Positions 33,775 to 43,456 of a stretch of DNA of 64,000 nucleotides are shown here, piece after piece. The stretch comes from Setomelanomma holmii (taxonomy: Eukaryota > Ascomycota > Dothideomycetes > Pleosporales > Phaeosphaeriaceae), in the NCBI GenBank assembly GCA_010015745.1, contig ML978191.1, positions 124,001 through 188,000 on the forward strand, read 5' to 3'. The stretch's first letter is position 1. Every line of letters starts with the position of its first letter. Position numbers and translations under genes: made by a program. Below the pieces are notes generated by a model. It searched no databases, was not told the DNA's origin, and was given only the letters and a program-made list of their open reading frames with translations.

Positions 33775-35691
33775 CTACGCTCTCCTCCCCGCATCCTTGG
33801 GAAACGTATACTTCATTCCCTCGCCCTCAATCCCATTCTCCTCCCTCCACTGCTTCCTATCCACCACACTCACCCCGGGGCCCCTATACACACTCCCATA
33901 CCAACCACTCGCCCAATCCTTCCCCTCACCCTCCTTACTCTCCCTCGTCGCCACGCGCCGATACCACTTCCCATACGCAATCAAATAATACAATCTGAAA
34001 CTCAGCAGCGCAAACTTGTCCCGCTCCAAGTCCTCGGGATACCTAGCGCCGAGGTCCACGGCCGCCGCGATGCCGGACATGACGGCGACTTCGTGGGCGT
34101 TGAGCAATGTCCATGATGCGGCGAACCGGGTGTGTTTGCGGCCTTGGAGGAACATCATCCAGGGGACGACGAAGAGGTAGTGTGTCCAGGAGTGGCAAAG
34201 TTGGTGCCACCAGTCCTTTCGTATGATTTTGCTCTCGTCGATTTCGTCGATGCTCCAGAGATGTCCGTCGCGATCTTTGTTCAGGTATATTGTCTGGAAG
34301 ATGTGTTTATCAAAGTCGACCTCGGGTGGGAATTGCGACTGGTAGTTTGTGCAGTCGAAGCACATTTCGAGCTTGGATTTGTCCGACGGGTACATTTTGA
34401 TATAGTACATTGGCTTGAAGTTTTTCTTGGCAAAGTCGTTGCGGGAGGTCTGGTCGGTAGAGGACAGTTCGGTCACGGCTTGGGAGGGGTTGTAGAAGTT
34501 CTCGTAGTGCTTGTGCATGTAGTTCGAGTCCCAATGCGTGACGGTGATGTCATCAGAGAATTTGGCGGAGCCGAGGACTTTGCGCTCGCGGAGGGTGGAG
34601 GTGGGTTCGAGGATGCGTTTGGCGGTGTCGGCACTACGGTCGTCAGTAGGTGTGGGAAAGAGAGAATCTGGTAGACTTACAGAACGCAGAGGACGAGCTC
34701 GTCGTAGTGCTCCTCTGTTTCTTCGGCGCCAGCATCAGCACCGCGGTCGCGGTTCGAAGGGACCCAATTGCTATTGGGATTGTGGTTGTCAGGGACTGGG
34801 GTGCGCTTGATTAATTTTACTGTCACGCCGGTCTTGTCTCTCTTCACGACACGTGTGACCTCTGTGGAAAGTCTGACATTAACACCAAGGGACTTGAGAT
34901 CCTCTTTCCACCTTCCGTAGAATTCGCTGAACTTGGGGAAGACAACCATCGGTGGCATATTGCTTGCGATTGATTTCGGATCCGGCGGGTACCACATGCC
35001 GTACGTTGGACTTGTGCATAGTCGCTCGAGAATGATGCTGGGCACATTTGGCGTTTCGTTGCCGGTTCCGAGGAAGAGCGCGATCATAGGCATGGCAACG
35101 GTATTCGTGAACTCCTCGGAGAACCAGAACATCTTGAAGAGGATCTTGATGGGGATCAACGCGAAGAAGAGTTCGAACCATCGCACTATTTTCAGCATGC
35201 GATTAAACTTTCGGATTTCTTTCTGGTGTCGGGCGAGAAGCTCAGTGGGGAAGACGTTCGTCCAGAATATATCGTCTTTGCCGAAGGAGACCTATCTCTG
35301 TCAATTTGCATTAGACAAGTACTTTCCTAAAACTCTTACCTGCAGGTCCACAGGATCAGCATGGTGTCCTTGTCTCGCGAACATTGTCAAGGTGTGGTGG
35401 AATATATAGCTTCCACCTTGAACACCCTGGTTCAGCCATGCGGCCCCATGTCGCTCTTTGTCAATTGGGATTGAGAAAGCCTGTCCACCGCAGTAATCCA
35501 CTGCGTCTATCAAAGTGACATCAAATTTCTCGGGATGTTGCGACAATTGGTGAGCGCAAGACATTCCTGTTGAACGCATAAGTCTCTCAGCTTCTCAGAC
35601 CAAGCCTCAAAGACAACATACCAGCAGCTCCAGCACCCACAATCAGCACCCTCTTCTTTCCATCCTTGCTCTTTCCATCCGTAGCCGCCAT
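33775..35691 (-). CDS. FAD-dependent oxidoreductase (amine-oxidase-like Rossmann flavoprotein)
   Basis: Four exons: 35691-35622, 35566-35340, 35291-34681, 34633-33775; 588 residues. The N-terminal VLIVGAGAAGMSCAHQL is the dinucleotide-binding GxGxxG motif, rebuilt across the first intron, and VTLIDAVDYCGGQAFSI supplies the acidic end of beta-2 and a GG motif. The middle contains a hydrophobic helix stretch (VRWFELFFALIPIKILFKMF), so membrane contact is possible. The substrate-binding half ends with SFRLYYLIAYGKWYRR. Substrate is unknown; the family oxidises amines, carotenoid-like or other lipophilic compounds. In-frame ATGs upstream at 35736 and 35856 exist; 35691 directly precedes the conserved core. 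The neighbour is a Zn2Cys6 regulator. Confidence 0.82.
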
Positions 35692-36269
35692 GTTATGGGT
35701 AGGCAGAATAGGCTCAGTATCGCGTGAGCCTGGCATCGAAACTTCAGGGTCTCGTCTTAAGCTGTGGTGCGCGTTCCTCGGACTCGCGACGCCCTGTATT
35801 TGTTTGCAGCAGACACGACATGATAATTGAAGAACTGCGTCAGCATTTCCAAACACGGCTAAGGCGAACCCAGATGCGCTCCGTCTGGTCTAGAAATGCG
35901 CAGCAGATGTGGTCCACCCGATCGCCAAGATGATGCGGGATCGATCGCACTTGACCTAGAAGGGACAAAATACATGATGTCATCGATCTTAGGGATTTGG
36001 ATGACCGCTTGAGGAAACATATGTTTTCGTGACTCGTGTGTAGATTTTGAGCCCTGTATCTTGCAGCTTGCTGATGCACTATCAATGGGAGACTTGATTG
36101 TCGGAGGGAGCATTTATGGACTGACACCCGTGGGCTACATCTCTAGCTGCCAATCGTGGTCGAGTATCATATCTATTGGCTGACTTGTTGATCTAAGTCA
36201 AGAGGTATATTACCATCGCAGTTTTGGTCATTCATGTCTGGACTTCGTGAAGCTTGTCGTGTTGTGGTT
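35692..36269. other. intergenic region between FAD oxidoreductase and regulator gene
   Basis: 578 bp. It holds the promoter of the FAD-oxidoreductase gene and the 3' region of the regulator gene; both genes run on the minus strand. No gene seen. Confidence 0.4.
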
Positions 36270-38780
36270 CTACATAGTATGCATCCCCTTTAGTGTCTTT
36301 GCCGTCCAGTCGTCCACCTCAGCAGTTTTGGGATCATATGGCTGCGGACAGGCATGCTGGGTGGCTTGAGCGGCGCTTGGGACAGTGCCTATATTCTGGT
36401 TGAGATCGAAGAAGTCCAGGCCCAGATTGGAAGCGGCGCTGGCGAACCAGTCCTCCTGAACGTCCGATATCGCTATGTGATCTGATGACTGGTCGTCATC
36501 TCCCATCTCCAGTGGTGGTTCGACAGACGGGTCGTGTGCTTGACTTGAAGCCTCACGAGACAAGATCTTTTCATCGTAGACTCCTGTCATACTCGCAAAT
36601 TGCATCGCAATGCGACTCAGAATGGTGTACGTGGGCGATAGTTTCTTCATCCCACTGACGTGCGCAAGCATAGCTTGTACCATTTCTTTCCGCTCCATGT
36701 CCCTGGACGAGTCGCGTAGGTCTCTCGGGCGTGCAAGGAAGTCGGCGCAAACTATTAGGACTGGATGGAATATGAAGAAGAGGTCGAGCCATGAATAGAT
36801 CATCATGCCAGTGTTAGAGCCTGCCAATATGCAACGCAAACTTTGATGTGCCGACTCCACACAATCTTCGCTTAGAGCGAGTGTTGTGTTCCAATCTTCT
36901 GAGAATGGCGGCGACTGCTTTTCCAGATAGGCTATATTTCTCTCAACTTTGTGGATCAGAAAGTCGCGCGAAACGATGCACCGTGTGTAGTAGTAGTATA
37001 CATGGAGCAACAAATTTCGCGTCCTTTGTTCTGTTGCGACCGGTGAGAAGTCGACTGATAGATGATTTGGTATCGTGGCGTAAAATTTGTCGCACTCACA
37101 AAGGAGCGTGGTTGCTACAGCAAGTGTAGGCGACCGCTCCTCAGCAGTGTCTGAACCGAAATAAGCCCTTTGTCGGATCTTGTACGACATTTGGACGAGG
37201 GCAAAGGCATAGCTCATAAACTCAGCCGACATATTTCTCTGCTCTATCATCGGTGCATCCGGTATCCTCATGGACATTTCGCTGTCATCGATAACTGTCG
37301 GACGCCCCAAGATACTGCAAAGTATCTTTTCGAAGGTATAGATCGACCACCAAACTTGTCTGCGCGTGTTCCGTTCGATCGGATCGAATTCGGCATTGAG
37401 GCCGTCTCTGTGCATTCCCATGGTGATTGCCTTGAAGCACGAGTTAGCGATATAACGGCATACCCTTCTTGAATATGCACTGACCATCCGAGCCGCCAGC
37501 CCGATGAGCAACCAAGAAGTGCTTTTCTGCCCAATAATATGATGGTGCACGTTGAGCAATATGAACGCTTGAATGTTGGCGAGTGATGTCGACACAAAGA
37601 GCTGCCGGAAGTAGGTCTTTGCGAAACCAAGATATTTCAATCGTAAAATGTGCGCCTGCTCTGGATCATGATCGTGCAGCTGCTGGCAGCCGAAGGAAAA
37701 CACTAGAGCGAGGCAAATGAGCCACCCTATATCTGTGCAGTCTTTGAGTAACTCGGTCCGTCGTCGGAATGTCGCCTCTAATCGAAACTGGAACATGCTG
37801 CGGTGGAATAATGGAAGGTAGATGTGGACGTGATCAAAGTATGCTGAAACGAGGGCGTCGGCGAGAGATCTCGATGGCAACAAATCTGCGATAGTATTGG
37901 ATGCTGCCTTGCCATTTGCGTCCCACTGATCATCCGATTCCTCCATCTGCAATCTTGACCGCTTGCGTCCTCTAAGCCCTTGAGGTGGCGATAAAAGTCT
38001 ACGGGTGCTGGGCACGGCGTACTCTTCGTCTGATGGATTAGCGCTCGCAGGCCTAATAGTAGCCGGAGATTGAGACGAGGCTGAACCTCGAAAGACTGGG
38101 AAATCCGACCCAGAGACAGCTTTGCATCGCGCCACTAAGCCTCTTATTGTCGTCGCGAGACGGAAACTGCTTGATGGGCCGAAATAATGTGGTACGCCGT
38201 GTCGTGTTGGAATCAGCTCCTCAGTCTGTCGAGACGGTTGCCGAATCTCTGAGAAGGGGTTGTGTTGGCTGCCCTTCAAGGTAGAGGCTGGTGAGCTAGT
38301 CTCGATGGACCGTACCGACTCAATAACGGTTTGAGGGGTCGGTAGTGCTTGGAGGTGCAGTTGTGAAGGCGGCTGTGTTTGCTGCCGTGGTTGTTCTTGG
38401 GGTGAACTCAGCGATCGCTGACCGCTGTTCGCGAAGATATTGGCAGGTGTGAAGTCGTCATTAGCTGGCATAGAGATGTTCCGTGCCGCAGCGATATTGA
38501 AGAGAACATTGGTATCTTGTATATTCTCTTGAGGGAACAGGCCTTTGACAAGTGCTTCGAGCGCCCTATAACGCAGGCTCAGTGTCTCTACGCTTCCGTA
38601 TACCCTTTGCTTTCGCGGTAATTTGGACTCGCATTGGACACCGCTCATTCTGCAATCCGCACATGGCTCGTCCGGACTTTTGCGGATGCATCTCGCTCGC
38701 CTGAGTTTGCAGCGATCGCAACTGACGAGTGCTCGCTTTCGTGGCGCAGATGCGTCTCCCTTGTCACGGCGTTCGGCCAT
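36270..38780 (-). CDS. Zn2Cys6 fungal transcription factor
   Basis: The zinc cluster is at residues 21-50: C-x2-C-x6-C-x8-C-x2-C-x6-C (CDRCKLRRARC, then CADCRMSGVQC). A linker and short coiled coil (LSLRYRALEALVKGLF) follow, then a Gln/Pro/Ser-rich region with KRSRLQMEESDD, and the fungal-specific middle homology region from about 310. The whole frame is open (836 residues), but 37484-37431 looks like a 54-nt intron: GTCAGT donor, CTAAC branch and TTCAAG acceptor. Removing it joins AARM to AITMGMHRDG, which is the usual family sequence, and gives 818 residues. The start is the ATG at 38780; an upstream TTG is not used. It is likely to control nearby metabolic genes, but targets cannot be read from the sequence. 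Confidence 0.93.
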   Translation of the reverse strand: MAERRDKGDASAPRKRALVSCDRCKLRRARCIRKSPDEPCADCRMSGVQCESKLPRKQRVYGSVETLSLRYRALEALVKGLFPQENIQDTNVLFNIAAARNISMPANDDFTPANIFANSGQRSLSSPQEQPRQQTQPPSQLHLQALPTPQTVIESVRSIETSSPASTLKGSQHNPFSEIRQPSRQTEELIPTRHGVPHYFGPSSSFRLATTIRGLVARCKAVSGSDFPVFRGSASSQSPATIRPASANPSDEEYAVPSTRRLLSPPQGLRGRKRSRLQMEESDDQWDANGKAASNTIADLLPSRSLADALVSAYFDHVHIYLPLFHRSMFQFRLEATFRRRTELLKDCTDIGWLICLALVFSFGCQQLHDHDPEQAHILRLKYLGFAKTYFRQLFVSTSLANIQAFILLNVHHHIIGQKSTSWLLIGLAARMVSAYSRRVCRYIANSCFKAITMGMHRDGLNAEFDPIERNTRRQVWWSIYTFEKILCSILGRPTVIDDSEMSMRIPDAPMIEQRNMSAEFMSYAFALVQMSYKIRQRAYFGSDTAEERSPTLAVATTLLCECDKFYATIPNHLSVDFSPVATEQRTRNLLLHVYYYYTRCIVSRDFLIHKVERNIAYLEKQSPPFSEDWNTTLALSEDCVESAHQSLRCILAGSNTGMMIYSWLDLFFIFHPVLIVCADFLARPRDLRDSSRDMERKEMVQAMLAHVSGMKKLSPTYTILSRIAMQFASMTGVYDEKILSREASSQAHDPSVEPPLEMGDDDQSSDHIAISDVQEDWFASAASNLGLDFFDLNQNIGTVPSAAQATQHACPQPYDPKTAEVDDWTAKTLKGMHTM

Positions 38781-39854
38781 TGTGCGCAAAGTGTCGATTT
38801 AAGAAATGGACGGAAGAATCGTTCCGTAGGGATTATAGAACGACCCTGCGTTTCTACTCCGAGGAGTATCCAAATCATGATGAGGGCATAAGCAGACAAT
38901 ATTCCATAAGGCGAAGCGGCAGTAATGACCAGCTCGTCACTGCCCCGTCGGAGTTCACTCCGCAACGCGGCAGGGAGAACATGCTTTAATTGTTGAACAC
39001 CGTATAGGAAGTCGCGGGGAGCAAAAGTGTCTCCAAGCGAGATGCCGGCTTATTGCCATGGCGGGATCTAGTACCGAAAGCTTTTTAGCAAGCGAGGAAG
39101 GTACTCGGTGTGAACGTCTTGTTAGTAGTAGCGAAGCTGTCAATGGAAGGTATATGATGTTTGCGTAGAGGAAGTGTCGACTACAGACTAGATGAAAAAT
39201 AGTTACTCCAAATGAGTCGCGGGGAAGCGACGCCCGGGGGACGGCACCTCCCTTGCGAACCCTTAGCGCTCGCCAAAAGCACAACAACCATCTGAAGTCC
39301 TTTGGAGGATTATCTTAGTATGCATCTTGTGTTTTGTTGTGGTTTACTGATGTGTTGGAGACTCTTGCAGTATGCATGGGCGGCGTGTTAGAGTTTGCAC
39401 AGCCTAGAAGGCTGCAGCTTTTCACCTTACCCTATACGTGTGGTACTGACCACCGAGCTGGAAATCCCTCATAAAAGAAGTTCCTACACATCAAATGCAT
39501 CAAATGCAAGGCTCCTGTGACTTCAATTGACTTGGAGGCCATTAATATACCTACAAACTTGGGAAGTCTTTGATGAGTTAAACTAGAGGTACGCGATCGT
39601 ACGTGGACGAGACCAACACCTCGGCACCTCGAATGAGACTCAAGATTAAGTGACCATCATTTGCAATCGAACAAATTCTACAATTCTGTTTACCTCACAA
39701 AGCCCACTTGACAGCTCTCAATAACAGCTAATCGTCAAGGACTTGTCTAGCTTAAGCTAGGCCACATGCAACCGTAGACTCTAGGGAAGAATCTCCGTTG
39801 GAATCTAGAAGGGAAAATACTAGTACATGGGATCTACTTGATATGTTGACCCCT
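38781..39854. other. long intergenic region upstream of the regulator gene
   Basis: 1074 bp, the longest gene-free stretch. The left part is the promoter of the Zn2Cys6 gene, the right part the 3' region of the acyl-CoA dehydrogenase gene. The section 39300-39850 is richer in A and T than the neighbours. I see no open frame with a domain, no terminal inverted repeat and no RNA gene. Confidence 0.45.
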
Positions 39855-41628
39855 CTATAGCTTCATGCCCAACACTTTGTGTACTCGCAATGCCTGTCTA
39901 ATGCTGAGATCAAGCATGATCTCTTCACTGCCACCGGGAATGGCGTAGGCCCTGACGTCTCGGTACAGCCTTTCGACCTTTGCGCCTTGTCCGCCACGGC
40001 TGTAACTTAGACCGCCAAAGATCTGACTTGCTTCCCTGGCACAGAACTCGAATGTCGTAGTACTTTGGGCCTTTAAGCTGGCAATAGCGCCACCAAGTTT
40101 CAACATGGCTTCCATATCGCTCATCTTCTGGCACTGGTAGACCAAGTTCTCCAGCCAATTGTAAGAGGCCTCGACCTGGCGCGCCATGTGCGCCAGCTTG
40201 AGGCGAATGACTGGGTGATCGATGAGACGCTTGCCGAAAGTCTTACGCTTATGAGCGTACTTCATGCTCTCCTCGTAGCACACTCGTGCAAAGCGCAAGC
40301 TCTGGATGATGATGCCGATACGTTCGTGATTGAAGTTGGTCATGATCACCTTGAAGCCCTGGTTCTCTTTGCCGATCAAGTTTTCGACTGGAACCTTTAC
40401 GTCCTCGAATGTGATGTATGTGGTACCACTGCTCCAGACACCCTGGCAGTCCATTCTGCGGGTAGATACACCGCCGAAGGAACGCTCAATAAGGAGCAGA
40501 GAGACACCGTTCATACCCTCGCCACCGGTTCGCACGGCAGTGGTGAAGTAGTCTGACCAGATTCCATTGGTGATCCACTTCTTCTCGCCGTTGACGATGT
40601 AGTGTTTGCCGTCTTCGGAGAGCTTGGCTTCGCAAGTGAGATTAGCAACGTCGCTGCCAGCATCGGGCTCTGTGATTGCCAGGCAAATGCGCTTCCCTCC
40701 GCTGAGTAGTCCCGGACCGATGCGCTTGACGAGGTCGGGCTTGCCAAACTTGAAGAGCGGTGGGGCACCAATGCCGTATCCTCCAAGGAGATTCCATACC
40801 AAGCCACCACTGCCGGTGCGAGACAGCTCGTCGGTGACAATTAGCTCATGGAAGTGATCCCACTTCTCCGGTGGTACGCTCTTGACCCGCTTATCTGTGT
40901 ACTGTGTAGGGTAGTGCATTCCTAGCAGACCAGCAAGGAAGCCGCGGTCGCCCAGCTCGCGGAAGATCTCGTCGGGGACTTTCTTGGCCTCGTCCCATTC
41001 GGTGACATTAGGCATAAGCTTCTCTTCTACCCATTCTCGGATCTCTTCGCGGAGCGCGACGTGGGTTTCGTTGAAGTATGGTGAGTGGTACTGCACCATG
41101 TCAGCAATGTTCCAGTCATATGGTTGCATTCATCTTGGTTGAGCATACTGTCTGATACCATGAGGGATCTGCGTAAGGAACGATGTCGCCAAAGGCGTCG
41201 AACGGCTCAGTCTGCTCGGCTGCTGCGGCGGATGGCTGAGGCGCAATTACACCCGAGTTTGCCTCCGGCTTCACGACATCCTTTGTGGGCTTTTTGTCTT
41301 CCTTCGCAGAGGTCGCGGGTGCAGCTGGTGGTGCAGCCTTCGCGTCTAAAGAGCCCACTTGCAATTGCTTCTGGTACTTCTTCAGGATGCTGTCGTTGTG
41401 GTACTTCCAGAATTGCTTTGAGGCATCCTTGCCAGCTACGCGCTGAAGGACTAGAGTCTGTCAGTTGCTGTGACCGGCGAGTTTCTTTTTGGCAAACGCA
41501 CTCTTCTTGCCGCCAGGATGCTCCTCCTGGAAGTTCGTAAGATCGTAGACATCCTCATCAACGATGATGTACAGATCGTTTGCCGTCTTGTGCGAAGCAA
41601 CGTCAGCGGCTGAGAAGCGTTTTGCCAT
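39855..41628 (-). CDS. cytochrome b5 - acyl-CoA dehydrogenase fusion protein
   Basis: Three exons: 41628-41502, 41450-41149, 41090-39855; 554 residues. Residues 1-80 are a cytochrome b5 domain: NDLYIIVDEDVYDLTNF, EEHPGGKK with the first haem-ligand His and FWKYHND with the second. An Ala/Pro/Lys-rich hinge (about 90-135) leads to an acyl-CoA dehydrogenase domain starting at YHSPYFNETH. ACAD marks are LAITEPDAGSD, WITNG, KTFGKRL and QIFGGLSYSRGGQG. The place where many family members carry YEG is YAIPGGSEEIM, so the usual catalytic Glu there is absent. The fusion implies electron transfer linked to flavin, but direction and substrate are unknown. Splice sites: CTCTAG acceptor gives HPGGKKILQRVAGKD; the second junction gives WYQTYHSPYF. 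It is divergent from the cupin gene. Confidence 0.93.
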
Positions 41629-42313
41629 GTTGCAATGAGTGTATGGAAGATAGAGATGGAGTCGGAAGGAATGGTACACTGCAAAACACGCGATCACAGG
41701 ACAAAGGAGGCGAACAGGCAGATTATAAAACGCCGGGGATTTGTCGTGGTCAGACTCCACATCTTTCACATGCTAAACAGAAGTCTGGGGATGCTGCTGA
41801 AAATCGACCTAAGAGCCGCAAATAGCGCGTTCAGGGTGCAGCGGCCGAATGCTTGTGATCTCGTGAGTGCTATGCGTTTGCTCTTATTGGCTGCTAGGCA
41901 CTGGAATCCAAGGTGCCGGCTGACGTTACTGTTTCGAGGTTGGGATGTCTTCGACGTCACTTTGGGAAATGCCGAGGTTCGGCTCACGTGGGTCGATGCC
42001 CAGTGAAAGCACAGCCCAGGTTCACGCGTGGAGTCCTTTCACAAGCTTCAGTGCTGACAATCAGATGTTGCGCGACCCGTTGGAATTGAAAGGTCCACGG
42101 ACAGCCTCTTTCGGCACGACTTTGATCAGTCCTGCTGCCGACATGGATGTATTATCGATCCGCATGACGGAACACTCTCCTTCGCCGTTTGTGCGGAGGT
42201 GGTGCATGAGCTTACCGTCATAACCTAGCGAGACAACGCGCAATGCCGCAAACAGACATAAACACTAATTCCACAGCAGCGACTGCTCTCATTAATCAGT
42301 AAACATTGTCATC
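41629..42313. promoter_or_regulatory. divergent promoter region, b5-ACAD and cupin genes
   Basis: 685 bp between two genes transcribed apart. On the minus strand TTTTATAATC at 41730-41721 lies about 95 bp upstream of the b5-ACAD start and may serve as its TATA element. CGG-type half sites of the Zn2Cys6 class exist, but this trinucleotide is too common to count as support. Confidence 0.4.
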
Positions 42314-42879
42314 ATGAAGGACACAGTTCCAAGGGAAGTACTGGTAAAGAAAGCTTCGGAGATCCATGTTCCAGATGGTCCCCAGACCGACGGCATGACC
42401 CGTATGCCTGCGATAGTAGACAAGTCGGACCAGATATGTGGCACAGGTATGTTATCAACCTCGAGATTGGTATCGATGCTGATGCAAGCAAGTCATGGTC
42501 GCGAAGCCCCACACAGCATCGGCTGTCCATCATCACGGCGAAGAGGGTATGCCATAAGCGCGAGCACCTCCTATGCTTCGACCCTGCTCCACGTTGTTCA
42601 CAATCACGAATACACATCTGATGCTCGTTCCCAGATACAATTGTGTACGCAGCGAAAGGACACGGCGCCATCGTGAGCGGGCCCAATGGCTCCAAACGGG
42701 AGGAATTGGGGCCTGGAGACTTTGCTCTGATCCCGGCATTTGCTGAGCATCAAGAGGTCAACGACAGCGATGAAGACATCATCTGGATCATCACACGTGG
42801 TGGGCGCAATCCCATTGTGCATAATTTGGAAAACTGGACCAAGGCACATGAGATCCTCCCGGAACAAGGTTCTTACTGA
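42314..42879 (+). CDS. small cupin-fold protein
   Basis: Three exons: 42314-42446, 42493-42546, 42635-42879; 143 residues. After MKDTVPREVLVKKASE the spliced core reads ...ICGTVMVAKPHTASAVHHHGEEDTIVYAAKGHG, the first cupin motif with its His cluster and Glu, then GPGDFALIPAFAEHQEVND, the second motif with its His. Proteins of this kind usually bind one metal ion and act as small dioxygenases, isomerases or plain binding proteins. The second exon is only 54 nt. No signal peptide is seen. Its position opposite the b5-ACAD gene could mean a shared pathway, but this is inference. Confidence 0.88.
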
Positions 42880-43456
42880 GCGCTCGGTGCTTCACAGACC
42901 AGCGAACGCATAGCAATAGACGACAATTCTGATGATAATGTCGAAGGCGCAAAGTGACTTGAATACGCACTTCTGTGAGGCCTGCCAGCAACAAACAAGT
43001 GGTTCACATCTTGGCTAAGAAGGTTCGATCAAGGTTCGGTTTGTTGGCAATGCACCTTCTGCTGCAATGGCTGTGGTACCTTCTATAGCTGGAACTCATG
43101 GCAGAGCTCACGTCATCGTCCCAATGTCTGGGCGCCTTGCTGCGCTCATATTCAGCCACTCACATGTTCTCAGGCGAAGCTTTCATTGGCCAATATTCCC
43201 ATCGTATCCTTAGCGCATCTGCCTTGCAGAACATAAAGTACTACTGCAACCCCGCCTCGCGTAGTTGCTATTCCGTAACTCAATGCAATTATTTCTTTAT
43301 TGCTTCTATTGACAGCATGCAGATTTTCAATTACTCGATCCATCTTACTTTATCGCTATAAACTGGACGAAACGGAACGCCAAAGGAGGTTGAGTCTGGA
43401 ATAGACCTCCACTGCTCGTTGACTTAAGGCGACGGCATTCTACATCCAGTGTCGAA
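42880..43456. other. intergenic region upstream of the GH92 gene
   Basis: 577 bp, moderately AT-rich near 43280-43360 (TTATTTCTTTATTGC). Probably terminator of the cupin gene and promoter of the GH92 gene. Nothing else recognised. Confidence 0.4.

Noticed and set aside
351..39389. The 15-mer TATGCATGGGCGGCG occurs near 352 and again near 39371
   Set aside because: One or two shared 15-mers are expected by chance in 64 kb, and flanks do not match, so it is not taken as a repeat.
41451..41501. Apparent break between cytochrome b5 halves
   Set aside because: A CTCTAG acceptor instead of the nearer CTGACAG restores HPGGKKILQRVAGKD in frame.
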